From Phaeoceros laevis (taxonomy: Eukaryota > Anthocerotophyta > Anthocerotopsida > Notothyladales): a stretch of DNA of 64,000 nt. Below the pieces are notes generated by a model. That model saw only the letters and a list, made by a program, of their open reading frames with translations, made no database searches and was not told where the DNA came from. The DNA lies in assembly GCA_049999765.1 (NCBI GenBank), contig JBNGIQ010009312.1, positions 321,931-385,930 of the forward strand, given 5' to 3'. The position numbers and the translations under genes are program-made. This document shows positions 27,869-39,416 of this stretch, in pieces. Within the stretch, counting starts at the first letter, position 1. Each line of letters opens with the position of its first letter.

Positions 27869-30800
27869 CTAAGAGCTTCCAAGGTTACCATCATGGGGAC
27901 CCAGAGTATGCTCGTAGGCAAGGCAGAGGGCCAGGAGCTCCTCGCTCACTTCCTTCATTGTGGGCCTGTCCTTGGGTCTGGGCTCCAGGCACTTGACCGC
28001 CAACATTCCCACCGCCAGGATGGACTCCTTCCCGCTGGCTGAGTCACATGAACTGAAAACCTCCGAGATGGCCGGGTCGATGATGTCTTGTACCTCACCG
28101 TTCCTGATCAATGGCACCGCGAAGCTGGGGAGGGTCCCGTCCTCACTGTCTCTGCGGACGTCCACAGGGGCTTGGCCCGAAATGAGCTCCAGCAGCACCA
28201 CCCCGAAGCTGTAGACATCGCACTTTGCACTCATGTGGAAGGTCCTGTAGTAGTCCGGGTCGATGTAGCCCCTGGTTCCCTGCACGTTTAGCGTGGAGAC
28301 ATGAGTAGCGTCCAGAGGCGCCAGCTTGGAGATCCCGAAATCGGCCACCTTGGCATTCATGTCCTCATCCAGAAGAATGTTTGCAGATTTCACATCTCTG
28401 TGGAAGACGGGAGGATTGGCATGGGAATGCAGGTAGGCCAGGGCATCTGCTGTGTCCAGAGCTATCCGAAGGCGTTGCTTCCAGGTGAGCTTAGTAGTCT
28501 CCGGATGATCCCCTCGCAGGTGCTCCTGAAGGGTGCCATTGGGGACATATTCGAAGACCAGCAGGGCCGTGCTGTCGGCCAAGCAGCATCCCAGGAGGCG
28601 CACCAGGTTGCGGTGATTCAACCGGCACAGGATCCTGACCTCGTTGAGGAAAGTGTCCTTGTCTTGCTGCGATCCCTGACGTTTGCTTTTCTTGATGGCA
28701 ACCACCGTTCCATCTTTGAGCCTTCCTTTGTACACGGTACCAAATCCTCCCACTCCAATCTGAGATCCTTCTGCGAAATTAAATGTAGCTTTGCGGAGGT
28801 CAGCCAAGGGCATGAGATTGGCGCCGTCCTTTCCCTGCAATGCAGCAATGAGGTCCGCATCCTGGCGATGCCGCTTGGAATAAGCTCTCAAGCGCCAACC
28901 GAGGAACAAACAGCTGGTTGTAGACAGCAGGACGCACGCCACAAGGGCTGCCACCAGCTTCAACACCAATGTGTCATACCATCGTGAGCCCCTACAATCT
29001 GGCAGAGGCGGCCCACACAGCCCAGGATTGCCAGCGAAGAAGGTTACGTTCATCAAACCTGGGGGTAGGTGTGGTAACCTTCCGGAGAGGTGGTTGTTCG
29101 AGAAATTTAAAAATGTTAATTGTGGCATGCGAGCGAAGCTGTCGGGGACCTGCCCTGTCAGCCGATTGTCAGACAAATCTAGAACGCTCAAATCTGGGAA
29201 AACGTAGAGTGCATCCGTCATGAGCTGCGAGTCGGATAGACGGCCCTCCAACTTGTTCTGGCTCAGATCCAAAATCCTCAATTGACTTACGTATACCGCC
29301 AGGTTGTCCGTCGAGATGGATGTGGGGAATTGGCCCCGCTCTTGATGTTGCGGAGACGAAGCTCCTCCAAGTTCTCAAGAGTGCCCAACATAACGGAAAG
29401 AGAGTCGTTAACCAGATGGACCGGATTCCCACTCAGGTCCAGACGTCGCATCTTCCGCCAGTTTGCGCAAGTGGCTCGCCCGATCTCCCCTTCCAACCGG
29501 TTGCCCTGGAGTTGAAGTACTTGTATTACGACAGCTGAAGATGAAAATTTGGAGAAGCAGATAGAAGTGGTGATGTCACCTGACAGCAGGTTGTTCTGAA
29601 GGTGTAACTCCTGTAGAGAGACGGAGCCAAAGGTTGGCGGAATGGGACCTTCCAGCTGATTGTGGCTCAAGTCGATTGTGAATGCGGCAATCTCAGAGCC
29701 TGGCCTGGCACGCAAAGCGTCGGGGATGCTACCAGAAAGCTGATTACCTGACAAGTTGATTTGGGGACCATCTCTAGTACCAGGAAAAGAATGAGAGCCT
29801 AGCGCTAGCTGCTGCAGCAATTGGCGAGGTATGCTGCCGTTGAGGCGATTGTCAGACAAATCAACCACAGAAAGATTCTTGTTGCCCCAAGCTCCGTCTG
29901 GAATGTGGCCGCTCAGACGGTTGGAAGACAAGTCCAACGTAGTCAGGTTTGGCATGCGCGCAATCCCAGACGGAAGCGGTCCTTCGAGTTGACACCCCTT
30001 CAGAACTAGAAATCTCAAGCCCTGCGAATCCGCCAAATCAGGAGCTTCTACGGGCTCAGTGAAGTTGTTGCCACTCAGATCCAGGTACTGGAGGTGTTTG
30101 AGAAGCTCCAGATTCGGACATCGCCCACTAATTCGTCCGTTGTAGCTCAAATCGAGGCGAGTGAGGTTAGTGAGCCCACTCACACCTGTGGGGATTGGGC
30201 CGCTGAGAGAATTGCCCCGCAAATTGAGCTCTGTGAGATTGGCAAGGCCACCCAGACTTGTGGGGATTGTGCCGCTGAGAAAATTGTCAGAGAGATCCAA
30301 CTTGGTCAGACTGCGGAGCTGGCCGATTCTGCCTGGAATGCTCCCATTGAGTTCATTGCCGGAGAGGTCCAGAACAGTCAAGAGCTCAGCATTCGCAATC
30401 TCCGGCGGAATCGGACCACGAAGAGAATGCAGCCCTAAATTCAGGTATGTCAGATTGCGCAAAGAACCGATACTACTGGACAGCGTCCCCCCAAAGGTGA
30501 CTGCAACATGAGATAAATCCAGGCGTGAGACGGAGGAAGCATCCGGGCCGCAAGTCACCCCCACCCACGCACAAGGGCTGACATCGCTCTCCTTCCAGCT
30601 GGACAAGTATTCAAGTTCATCGGTGAGGTCCAGTTTCAAATCAAGGCGCTCTTTCAAATCAAGGAGAGCTCGGCCGTCCGGGGACAACGCTGCAGCCTGG
30701 ACAAAAACTAGGAGGAGGAGGAGGAGGCACAGACAAGGATTGAACAGCCACCTTGCCAGAAGACGTCCGCACACGCTGCTGCAGGGTGCAGCAGCCAGGT

Positions 30801-30873
30801 ACTCGCGTGGTGCCGGCCGCACCAGCTTACACACTCTACACGTGACTGACTGCTCCATCCCTCCAGCAAACAT
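27869..30873 (-). CDS. LRR receptor-like kinase 1
   Basis: Exons 29413-30873 and 27869-29338, joined across a 74-nt phase-0 intron (29339-29412), give 976 residues. A signal/anchor stretch (CLCLLLLLLVFVQAAA) is followed by the N-terminal LRR cap (WVGVTCG), about 18 LRRs, a transmembrane helix near 612-634 (LVLKLVAALVACVLL) and a kinase domain. Kinase motifs: glycine loop IGVGGFGTVY, VAIKK lysine, HRDVKSANILL catalytic loop, DFGISKL and GTRGYIDPDYY. It is an RD kinase and looks active. Such proteins sense peptides or microbial molecules at the plasma membrane. The ligand is unknown. The frame break between LRR and kinase parts is at the same place in receptor kinase 2, and the intron resolves it in both. 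Confidence 0.85.
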
Positions 30874-31189
30874 GGTGAAATCTCCTCTGCGTGGATGCCA
30901 AGTGCTCTTCCTCTTGAAATTGAAGCATTCTTAAGTATATGGATCTGAATGTATAAATTTTTAAAACGACGAGCCAGGTTAGCAGTGTAGCAGAGAGAGA
31001 CAGAGACACTTTTGCGTGCTTGACCGGCGTGTCCTAATGCAACACGACACCTCGCCGTCGGTGCGCAATCAATCGGTTGCGCAACGGAAGCAAACTTCAA
31101 GCACGGTAACGACGCTCTCTCTCTCTCTCTCACTTGATCTTAATAATGATTCAGATGTTTTTTACAGGTTACAAAACAACAAACCTAGG

Positions 31190-32130
31190 AACTGGAACAG
31201 TAATTGGGATGCAGATGGATACCTTGGTTCCACTGATAGCCTCCTAGAGGTTCTGCCACTTGTGGTCAAGGACATCATGGCTTCTCCCGAGGAAGTTCTC
31301 AACCGTTCTCGGGTGTTCAACCGTGTTTGCAGCCCCAAGACCTGTTACAAACCAGCTCATGTGTTCGCTTTGTCTTTAGAATGGTTCCTTCTCTCAGAGT
31401 CAACAGCCGATTAACCACGCTTTGCTTTGGATCTGATGCATATGGGCATGATAAAAGGAACTTGACACCTCACCTGATTCATGCTCATCGGATCTTCTCG
31501 AAGGAGCAAATGTGCCAGAAGGTCGCAAAGGGGTCATAGGCGAGTCTCCCTCCTTCACAAAAGCTGATAGCAAAGCTCTTGAAACCTACTTTCTGGCTTT
31601 TCCACGTCTGGTATGGGCCCACAGTCAGGAACGTTGTGTTCATAAAACTGACCCTCGAGTGTCTTCCTTGAACTTCTGTAGAGTGAAAGGATGAGAATAT
31701 ATTCATGAGCTGTGCAATTCGCTTCCTTCCAGTTCCGTACACGGAACTGTAAGAAAGCGAATTGCAAAGCTGGGCTTAAATTCAACAGCAATCCCACAAC
31801 CTCAAGGTCTTCCTTAATTTTGTCTTTCACTCCCCACATTATGAAAGTGTCCTTCTGTATCGATATCTGTGAAGTTTACACAGCAAAACACTGAAGAAAA
31901 GTTTGCATGCATAACTTCTGCAGCATCAACTAACGTACCTCTTCTATGCCAGCAGCCACATTGTAGCCACCACCTCTAATGAAGTCTGGACAACAATGCA
32001 TCTGCCTATCCTGGCATGAGACAATGCAGCCTGCCAACCTGTAGAACCATCAGTTTGAGACGTCATTTCTGATGCACGTTACCTGAAACACAAACTTGTC
32101 TGTACATAGTCTAGAAAGTACCCTGCATGC
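31190..32130 (-). repeat. Dispersed repeat family, copy d
   Basis: Nearly the same extent as copy c, so receptor kinase 1 is flanked on both sides by direct copies in the same orientation. Landmarks: GATGCAGATGGATACCTTGG, CACCTGATTCATGCTCATCGG, CTTTCTGGCTTTTCCACG, GCAAAACACTGAA, then TAGCCACCACCTCT. Confidence 0.75.
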
Positions 32131-32668
32131 AATCTTTGAAAGAGGATGTCTGCAGACAGCTTGCTGAAGATCACCGTGTTTCCATAGGTCCTCAATGGTT
32201 CAATTTTGAGAACACCCACATGATTTATACAAAGACTGGCCAGGGTATATTGTTTTGTCTGCAGCCAGACTTATCGGTAGTAGCTGTACAGATAACAGTG
32301 CACATGAATGGAGATGAAGACATCATATAAAAAAATTGTCACTGATTACATGTTTGAGAATGGATAGACGTGTGTTTGGTGAAGTACAGGTAGCGTAAGG
32401 GTCATCACGTCTAGCATACATGCTGCCACATGTACATGTGTTGGTATTTGGAAATAGCAATGTATGCAGCTGTATTTGTTTAAACCCCATGGGTGTGTAT
32501 AGCAAGTACTCTTCGTCCTCGATGTGCTGGCAACAAACTAGTATCATTCATGATCACCTCGCCGGCTCTGTCGTGCTCTGAAGACTCTAGGCGCAGGTAG
32601 AGGGTGAGATTAGTGATATCGATACAATGTGACAAACTGGCTCTTCTTTCCAGAAAAGATGTACATGT
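32131..32668. other. Spacer, nothing recognised
   Basis: 3' flank of the P450 gene; no coding sequence seen. Confidence 0.5.
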
Positions 32669-34856
32669 TCAGTAGAGATGGCGTGGCAATCTGGAAGTTG
32701 GAACTGCCTCCAGGACATGGGCTCTGCTAAGAACCATTCCAAATACTTCATCCATGTCCAACTCCTCTGGTTTCAATCCTTTGGGGAGAGACCACTCGAA
32801 AGCCTGGACCAGCCTCACCAGGGGGTACTCCAGTGTGATGAGGCCGAGGGCCCAAGCCGGGCAACTTCGACGTCCAATCCCAAACGGCAACACCTCACAG
32901 CGCTGCTGTTTTAATTCAAACAACCCAGGGCTGTCCATCCACATGCAGTCAGGACTGCCCATGTTAGACATTCATGTAAAGCAACTGGTTGCAAGCAAGA
33001 GTGTCACCAAAAGCTAGCAGCTGTAGGGATGGATGATTCGTGTCTGAAGGACTTGCCTGCCAAGAAACCTCTCGGGACGAAATTGCATGGGGTTGTCCCA
33101 AACCGCAGGGTCTCTCTGCACAGCCCAAGTATTGGCAAGAACTGTGCTAGACTCGGGGATGTCATACCCCATCACCTTGGTTTGGTGGGTGGAACAGTGT
33201 GGTACCAGCAGTGGTCCAGCAGGATGAAGTCGCAACCCCTCCCTCACCACAGCCTGAAGGTAGGGCAGATTTGGGATGTCCGCCTCTGTTACCAGCCTCT
33301 CCTTGCCCACCACAGTGTCTATTTCTGTCACCAACTTGGCGGTGATCTCTGGGTGACTGATCAGCTCAGCCATGATCCATTCCAAGGTTGCTATAGCAGT
33401 ATCCGTTCCTCCAATCACAGCATCCTGCAGGCAAGTGACAACTCCGCCAACTGATCACATCAGTAAGTACTTCTTCAAGAAAGTGATTCTTCAGTACTAA
33501 ACAATCGACATCTTCCTACAAAGTAGTACAAGAACTTCCGTGAGACTTGTAGGTAGCTAGCATGCAGATAGATAGATCTACGGGCCTTACCTGGCACATG
33601 GCAATGAGGGTGTCGTCATCCAAATGATCAGAGCCATCTACCCCTGGAAGATTTAGGAGTTCGCCTAAGATGTCGAGTTTGCCCTGGCCCAGCTGGGAAA
33701 GGTGTTTTTTACGTTCTTCCACTACTCTACTCAGGTAGAATCGAAGCCTCTTGTGAGCATTCAAGAGTCTGGACTTCGCACCAGTCAATAGATCAAGGAA
33801 GGACAGGTAGGGAATGTAGTCTCCGATGAGCGGAGAACCTATCAGGATCAAGACTTCTCGGATCAAATCTTGAAACTCCTGAGCCTCCTCTGGCTGAATG
33901 GAGCATTGGTCAAGGATTCCGCATGCATGCGCGTACAGGGGCTAAACTTGTCAATCCTAGGGTCAGTCATCCGAAAATTAAACCAAGAGCTGCAACGGCA
34001 TGCGTACAACTAAGCAATCATGCTATGGTGTGAATGGTGTGGCAAGGTAAGGTAAGGAGTATCGATTTAAATATGTATGAAAGGGAGCTCACACTGATCT
34101 CGCTTATCTGAAAATCCACCGGCACATGGTGGGTCCTAGTAGCACCCCTAGCTTGCAACTTCTTCAAGTCCTGTGCATCAAGGTATTCGTAGAATCGTTT
34201 GCTGAAGGCCATTTGGGTGATGATGTTGAAAGTAAGGCCCTTGAAGATGGTGCGCAGGTTGACAGGTTTCTCACTGCCGTACAGTGTGTGGTGGCCAAAC
34301 AGAGATGTCACCAATTTGGAAACCTCTGCCACCCTGTAGCTCTCAAACTCTCTCACTTTCGTGGAGGTCAGTACGTGAACCGTGAGGATTTTCCTATCAA
34401 AATTCCCAGTTGTCAGCAGGATAAATCATTCTTGCAAGCAGATGGGGCCTCCAGCTGCAATTCATACCTGGCTTGCTTCCAATCTTCACCATAGGGGGTG
34501 GCCGCCACGTCTTTGCTGTTGACGGAGGTGAGCCGGAAAGCAGCAGTCGGTGGGCGAGAAGCAAACGCCAGGTCTTGCTTCTTGAACAGCTCTGTGAAAA
34601 CCTCGGGAGAGGTGGCAACGATGCAAGGTTGGGACCCCAAGCGGAGGAACATGAGCGGACCGTATTTCTTGGACAGGGAGCCCAGTTTTTGCTGAGGCTT
34701 GGTGGCGCTGCCCATCAAAACGAGGAGATTCCCCAGCACAGGTATGGGAGGCGGTCCCGGTGGGAGATTCAGCTTCTTCCCATTCCTTCGCAACCTGTAA
34801 ATGTGCACCACAGCCAGCGCAAGCGCAAGAAGAGCAACCCAAAATCCCACCGCCAT
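32669..34856 (-). CDS. Cytochrome P450 (plant A-type)
   Basis: Five exons in phase: 34468-34856, 34093-34393, 33591-33893, 33053-33424 and 32669-32902, giving 532 residues. P450s are haem monooxygenases of the ER membrane. Seen in order: N-terminal anchor (WVALLALALAVVHIY), proline hinge LPPGPPPIPVLGN, I-helix oxygen-binding motif GGTDTAIATLEW, ExxR in VREGLRLHP, PERF in FRPERFLG, and haem loop FGIGRRSCPA with the cysteine ligand. The join between the fourth and fifth exon is the least certain: it leaves few residues between FLGR and the haem loop. No P450 family number can be assigned by eye. It lies beside receptor kinase 1, about 7 kb from DMATS 2. Confidence 0.85.
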
Positions 34857-35390
34857 TGCACAAGTTTGTTATTAAATGCTGAGAGTCCCCCCGGGTGCAA
34901 GCAAATTTATCAGCTGGTGCTCCAAGACCGGAATAGATAGAGAGATCTAGAGCTGGTGCATTGTGCTGGCGATTGCCAGTCGTCGGCACAAGGAACAGTG
35001 CCCCCTGCAAATTGCTCCTGGAGCATGCATCAAGATGCTTCACAACGCAGGCGTGCCTCCACGCCATTCTTTTTCATAAAAATATCTCCCTACAGTCTCG
35101 ACGTAGGCTTAGCGGGGACACTCCGCTCGAATGGGACAGAGAGGTGAAAATGCAACAGCAGCAGCTCTTTTTCTTCTCTATTGTTGCATCCAATTCCAGT
35201 CCACTTTGACCTTCAGCGGTAGTAGATTCGCGACAAGTTTGGAAGGCAAGGATACGGGGAACGGAGTACTGTACAGTGAGCGCCGGTAGTCAGCGGACGC
35301 TCTACTGGTGCTTCATTTCAACATATGTCCTAAATAAAGAGGGACCTGTACATGCCGTGCCGATTTCTATCAAAGCATCTAGTGCATGTC
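34857..35390. other. 5' flank of the P450 gene
   Basis: No gene recognised. Confidence 0.45.
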
Positions 35391-35700
35391 CTTCGTTGTT
35401 CGAAGATTCTGTTGACGATTCCCTATCCTTAGAGGGAAAGAGCTGGTGGTACTACTGGACAGTGCAGAGACAAATCCAGGCGTGAGATGAAGGAAGCATC
35501 CGAGCCCCAAGACACACCCACACTGTGATGCACCTGTAGCAGCAGCAGCTGGGCGCCCGCGAGGTGCCGGCCGCACCATCAGCTTACATAGTTCGCTCTT
35601 GCCTGGCCGCTTCATACCTCCAGCAAACAAGCTTCGTCTCCGCTGCCTGGCAAGTACTTGCGCTCTTCCTGAAGTAGCCTTTCTTACTAATTTGAGGGCG
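35391..35700 (-). pseudogene. 5' remnant of an LRR receptor kinase gene
   Basis: The reverse strand begins MFAGGMKRPGKSELCK then VRPAPRG, matching the start of receptor kinases 1 and 2, and continues with DNA homologous to the first LRR of kinase 1 (an ACTACTGGACAG block and CAAATCCAGGCGTGAGA). The signal region is deleted or scrambled, and the sequence breaks off after about 250 bases. No LRR array, membrane helix or kinase domain remains. Confidence 0.8.
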
Positions 35701-36009
35701 TAGTCTGAAACAGGCCTTACAGGTTCGGGGCGGCGAGCATGCTCTCCTTATTAGCCAGTGAGAGGACCAACCCAGTCCTTCGTTTCGAACTCTAGTTAGG
35801 TTCGAGCGGCCAGCATATGAATGATAAAGATTTTAGGCAGGTTTCCTGCTAATACGAACGAGTGGACAGGCTGCTGATGCTGAATACGCCTGTCGTCATT
35901 TAATTCCGTCGGGCGTGCTCCACTGTAGTTTGGGGAGCCCTCAACTGGTGTTTGCGTGAGGAGATATAACAACTTGGTCTTCACTGGATTCTTAATGGTG
36001 GACATGCAG

Positions 36010-36690
36010 TGAGACCATCCATGATAACAGGAACTTGGCAACTCACCTGATTCATGCTCATCGGATCTTCTCAAAGAAGCAAAAATGCCAAAAGCTTGCA
36101 ATGGGGTCCCACAGAAGGCTCTCATTCTTTCACAAAAGCTACTAGCAAAGCTGAAACCTACTTCTGGCTTTTCCACGTGTGGTACGTGCTCACAGTCAGT
36201 AACGTGGTGTAAAACTGACCCTCGAGCGTCTTCCTTGAACTTCTGCAGAGTGGAAGGATGAGAACACGTGAGACTACGGAATTGGAAGGAAGCGAATTGC
36301 ACAGCTTGGATTAAATGCAAAAGCCATCCAAGCCCTCAGTATTCCTTGGGCAGAGTTTTCTCTTTCTCTCCCCAGATTATGGAGCGTCCTGTTTCTGTGA
36401 AACACAGCAAAACACTGACCAAACCTAGCAAACTGGAAGTCTTGCATGCATGACTTCTGCAGCACTAAGGAACATACCTCTTTCATGCGAGCAGCCACTT
36501 TGTAGCCACCACATCTCATGAAATCCACCAAGGCAACTGCCCGCCCTGGCATGAGACAATGCAGCCTGCGACCTGGAGAACCAGCATACTTCACATCAGT
36601 TTGAGCTTTCATTTCTGATGCAGGTCACCTGAAACACAAGTCTGTACAAGAAAGTACCCGCATGGAATCAAAAGAGGTGTCTGCAGACAG
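36010..36690 (-). repeat. Dispersed repeat family, copy e
   Basis: Landmarks as in copies c and d. The reverse strand reads VDFMRCGGYKVAARMKE before a GT donor at about 36480-36600. This is the only copy with a start codon for that frame, giving 45 residues before the donor. Confidence 0.7.
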
Positions 36691-38043
36691 CTTGCCGAAG
36701 ATCAAAGTGTTAGGGTACGTCCTCAATGGTACACTTTCCAGCTTAGCCACCTGATTCAGTGTGACATGACCTTGTTAATAGGAGCTCGATGAGAAGGCCC
36801 TAAACTGCCAGCCATTCAACCGAAGTACTTCGGCAGAGCATCTTTCTCTCCAGTACCTTCCATGCCCCCTTCAGCATCTATAAGCACCAACTTGGAGACC
36901 TGACGATCGTGGATAATCTGGTGTAGCTTGCAGTCTTAGCAAAGATGAACGAACCTCTACTGGAAGCCGTTGAATCCTGGCAGCTATGTCCCGGGCAGCT
37001 CTATCCTTGAGCTTCTCACATCAGGTGGAGGAAAGAGCGGAAAAACTGTTTCGCCTTCTCTGCAGTCGATACGGCATCACAACCTGAACCACAATTCTGC
37101 ATCTCCAGTGTGAATCGAATTTGGACACTCTGCTGCTGTGCTTTAGCACTCTCCGCAGAAAATATTTCCTATCCTTTCCACTAAGGCCTTCGGTCGTGGT
37201 CGGGCATCAAGGGCCCACTGAAGGGATGCTTGACGGCGCTAACATAGTGCACCCACCTAGGAACATTGTAAGTAATCCCAACAAAGAAAAAAGAGCAACA
37301 CTCGGAAATGTCTTTGCTAGAACGGGCACAGCTCATCACTGCCTTGATTTGGAAGCCCTCTGGGTACGGAATCCGTGCTGTGCAGAGCCATCAAACGTAC
37401 GCAAACCTGGCTTACAGCTTCACTTGCCCACTCACGGTTTTCAAGTAGCAAAAAAAAGTTTTATAAGCTGGGGGATATTGTAGTGCCCCGTCTGACGTCC
37501 TCGAGAACGAGAACGGCCGTGCTTTGTGGATTTTACAAGACCATACCGCCACCCTCGCACGGAACGCTTGCAAGAGGAAGCGGGCACCGGTCAACAGCGA
37601 GGCCATGAAATCCCCAACTGCTGTTGCTGATCCACCATGAGTCCTGCATTCTCTAACGACAGTAAGATAGCTTGGTTGGCTGATGTCACAGAGAAGTGAC
37701 AGCTTTGCAGTCCCTCTGTGCTGCAACATAGAGCCTGTGGCGGTAACAAGTCTCTGTTTTTCTGCTGGAGCATATGCTCGTTGTGAGCTTGCGACAAGCT
37801 GAATCTTGTTAGCAGATCTTCGTCAGAGGTGCAATTCTACAACTTGTGAAGTTTGATGACTGACTGATCATCTTCTTGGTGGCAAGAAACAGAGCTAGGT
37901 CACTTGTGAAGCTTTGACTGACACTACAGAAATCCTCGGCCACAATCGTCCGGATTCCTCGTGGTAGAGTATCTGCCTCACAGACTTCTTGGACAGGTGA
38001 AGGTGAGCTGCATGTGCCAGAGCAACGAAAATCCGTGGCATCT
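36691..38043. other. Spacer, nothing recognised
   Basis: Short frames on both strands carry no known motif. The last 50 bases are open in frame with the following gene but lack an ATG. Confidence 0.45.
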
Positions 38044-39174
38044 ATGCTAAGGGCCCGGATGGCTCCAATGGCTCTGCCCCGTCCATTACAAACGCATGGA
38101 GGGCTCGGTGTCTCAAACCACTGGGCCATGGTTCAGGCAAAGCAACGTGCTGTGCTGGCACTGTTTGTTTTTGTTATGGCGGCTTCTCTATTTCTATCAT
38201 TGCGAGCTGTGGATCCCAGACACAATCTGCTCGCTGCAGTTTGGCTGTCTGATGCAACTGACTCTGTGCCACTTATGCCCACTCTAGAGTCAAGGGCTGA
38301 CACAGAATTTGTGTGGCAAATCCCGGAGGAGGCACGAGCTGTTCTGTTCCTTGCACATGGATGTCATAACAAAGCAACCAATTTCTGGGACGAGCATCCT
38401 CAGTGCAGTACATGTGTGGGTCTTCCAGAAGATCGGCTGTTGGTTTTGGAGGCTTTGAAAAGAAGATATGCAGTAATAGCGATATCTAACAAGGGAAAGG
38501 AGGGCTGTTGGAATTACATGGCAGACGCAGGGTATGTGAAGGAAATCTTGAAGTCCTGGATTGATGAACATGGATTAGGAGGGTTACCCATTTCTGCTCT
38601 GGGAGCTTCATCTGGAGGGTACTTTGTTTCAAGCTTAGCTCAGGAGATCCAGTTGAAATCCTTAGTCTTGATGATTTCAAATGGTAACTTTCTTACTCCA
38701 ATCTTTGGACCAATCAAGACTACGTATCCCCCGACGCTGTTTGTCCACATGCCGAAGGATTCAGCAACAGCAGCAAAAGTGAGCAAGTCCATGGACCTTC
38801 TAAGACAAGCTAAGATTCTAACGGCTGAGGTTAGATGCTATGAGTTTGCCGTAACTCCCACATTTTTCTCTGAGAGGATTTCAGGCGTGGACAGAAGATT
38901 GTCAGCAAAGATCTTCAATGTGTTGAAGGACAGCGGGCTTCTAGATCAGAAAGGGTTAATGAAAATGGATGGCCGTTCATCAAACTGGCAGATGCCCGTG
39001 AAGAAAAGAAATGTGTTGCCAGTGGAAGCTCGAGGCAGGCTAAAGTGGGAGAACCATATACAAGAGGAACTGAATCTTGCTTACGGAGCTCATGAGATGA
39101 CCGCCCTGAAGTCAGTCACAATATTTGACTGGTTGGATGAACCCAGCACCACCAGTTTGCTGTCTACTGAATAG
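38044..39174 (+). CDS. Alpha/beta-hydrolase-like type II membrane protein
   Basis: Single exon, 376 residues from the ATG at 38044 (another possible ATG is at 38128, just before the membrane anchor). One transmembrane helix (AVLALFVFVMAASLFL) near the N terminus would leave the rest in the lumen or outside. The body shows an alpha/beta-hydrolase layout: strand and oxyanion region VLFLAHGCHNKATNFWD, paired cysteines (CSTC), YAVIAISNKGKEGCW, and the nucleophile elbow GASSGGYF with Ser in GxSxG-like context. It resembles a conserved, poorly characterised plant family. The acid and histidine of a triad are not obvious (a late AHEM is a candidate His), so the catalytic role is uncertain. Confidence 0.65.
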   Translation: MLRARMAPMALPRPLQTHGGLGVSNHWAMVQAKQRAVLALFVFVMAASLFLSLRAVDPRHNLLAAVWLSDATDSVPLMPTLESRADTEFVWQIPEEARAVLFLAHGCHNKATNFWDEHPQCSTCVGLPEDRLLVLEALKRRYAVIAISNKGKEGCWNYMADAGYVKEILKSWIDEHGLGGLPISALGASSGGYFVSSLAQEIQLKSLVLMISNGNFLTPIFGPIKTTYPPTLFVHMPKDSATAAKVSKSMDLLRQAKILTAEVRCYEFAVTPTFFSERISGVDRRLSAKIFNVLKDSGLLDQKGLMKMDGRSSNWQMPVKKRNVLPVEARGRLKWENHIQEELNLAYGAHEMTALKSVTIFDWLDEPSTTSLLSTE

Positions 39175-39416
39175 CTCAGCTGTGGCCATTGGTGCAGACG
39201 AGCTGATATCCAGGGCCGTTTACATTGGTTTGTATCACAGTGTTGCTTTGCCTCTCCCTTCTCACACGGTCTACTTAAGAATGTATGCTACAATAGAGAC
39301 ACTTACTACATTACCCTGTACATTGTAGAGGTCTGGAGTTGAAGACCGTATTGCCTGGAACTTGACTCGGCAAATAGAAAGATCCTCCTGTAAATAGAAA
39401 GATGGCTCCTGCAAGT

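Noticed and set aside
29287-29412. Reading receptor kinases 1 and 2 as frameshifted pseudogenes
   Set aside because: The break is at the same position in both, both sides stay open over about 500 codons, and a 74-nt GT-AG intron in phase 0 explains both genes equally.
30700-31140. GA/CT-rich runs near 30710 and 31115 as structured elements
   Set aside because: Simple microsatellites: one encodes the leucine-rich signal peptide of receptor kinase 1 on the other strand, the other is a plain CT run.
32800-32907. Alanine instead of glycine after the P450 haem cysteine (CPA) as a defect
   Set aside because: CPA instead of CPG is common in plant A-type P450s, so it does not indicate loss of function.
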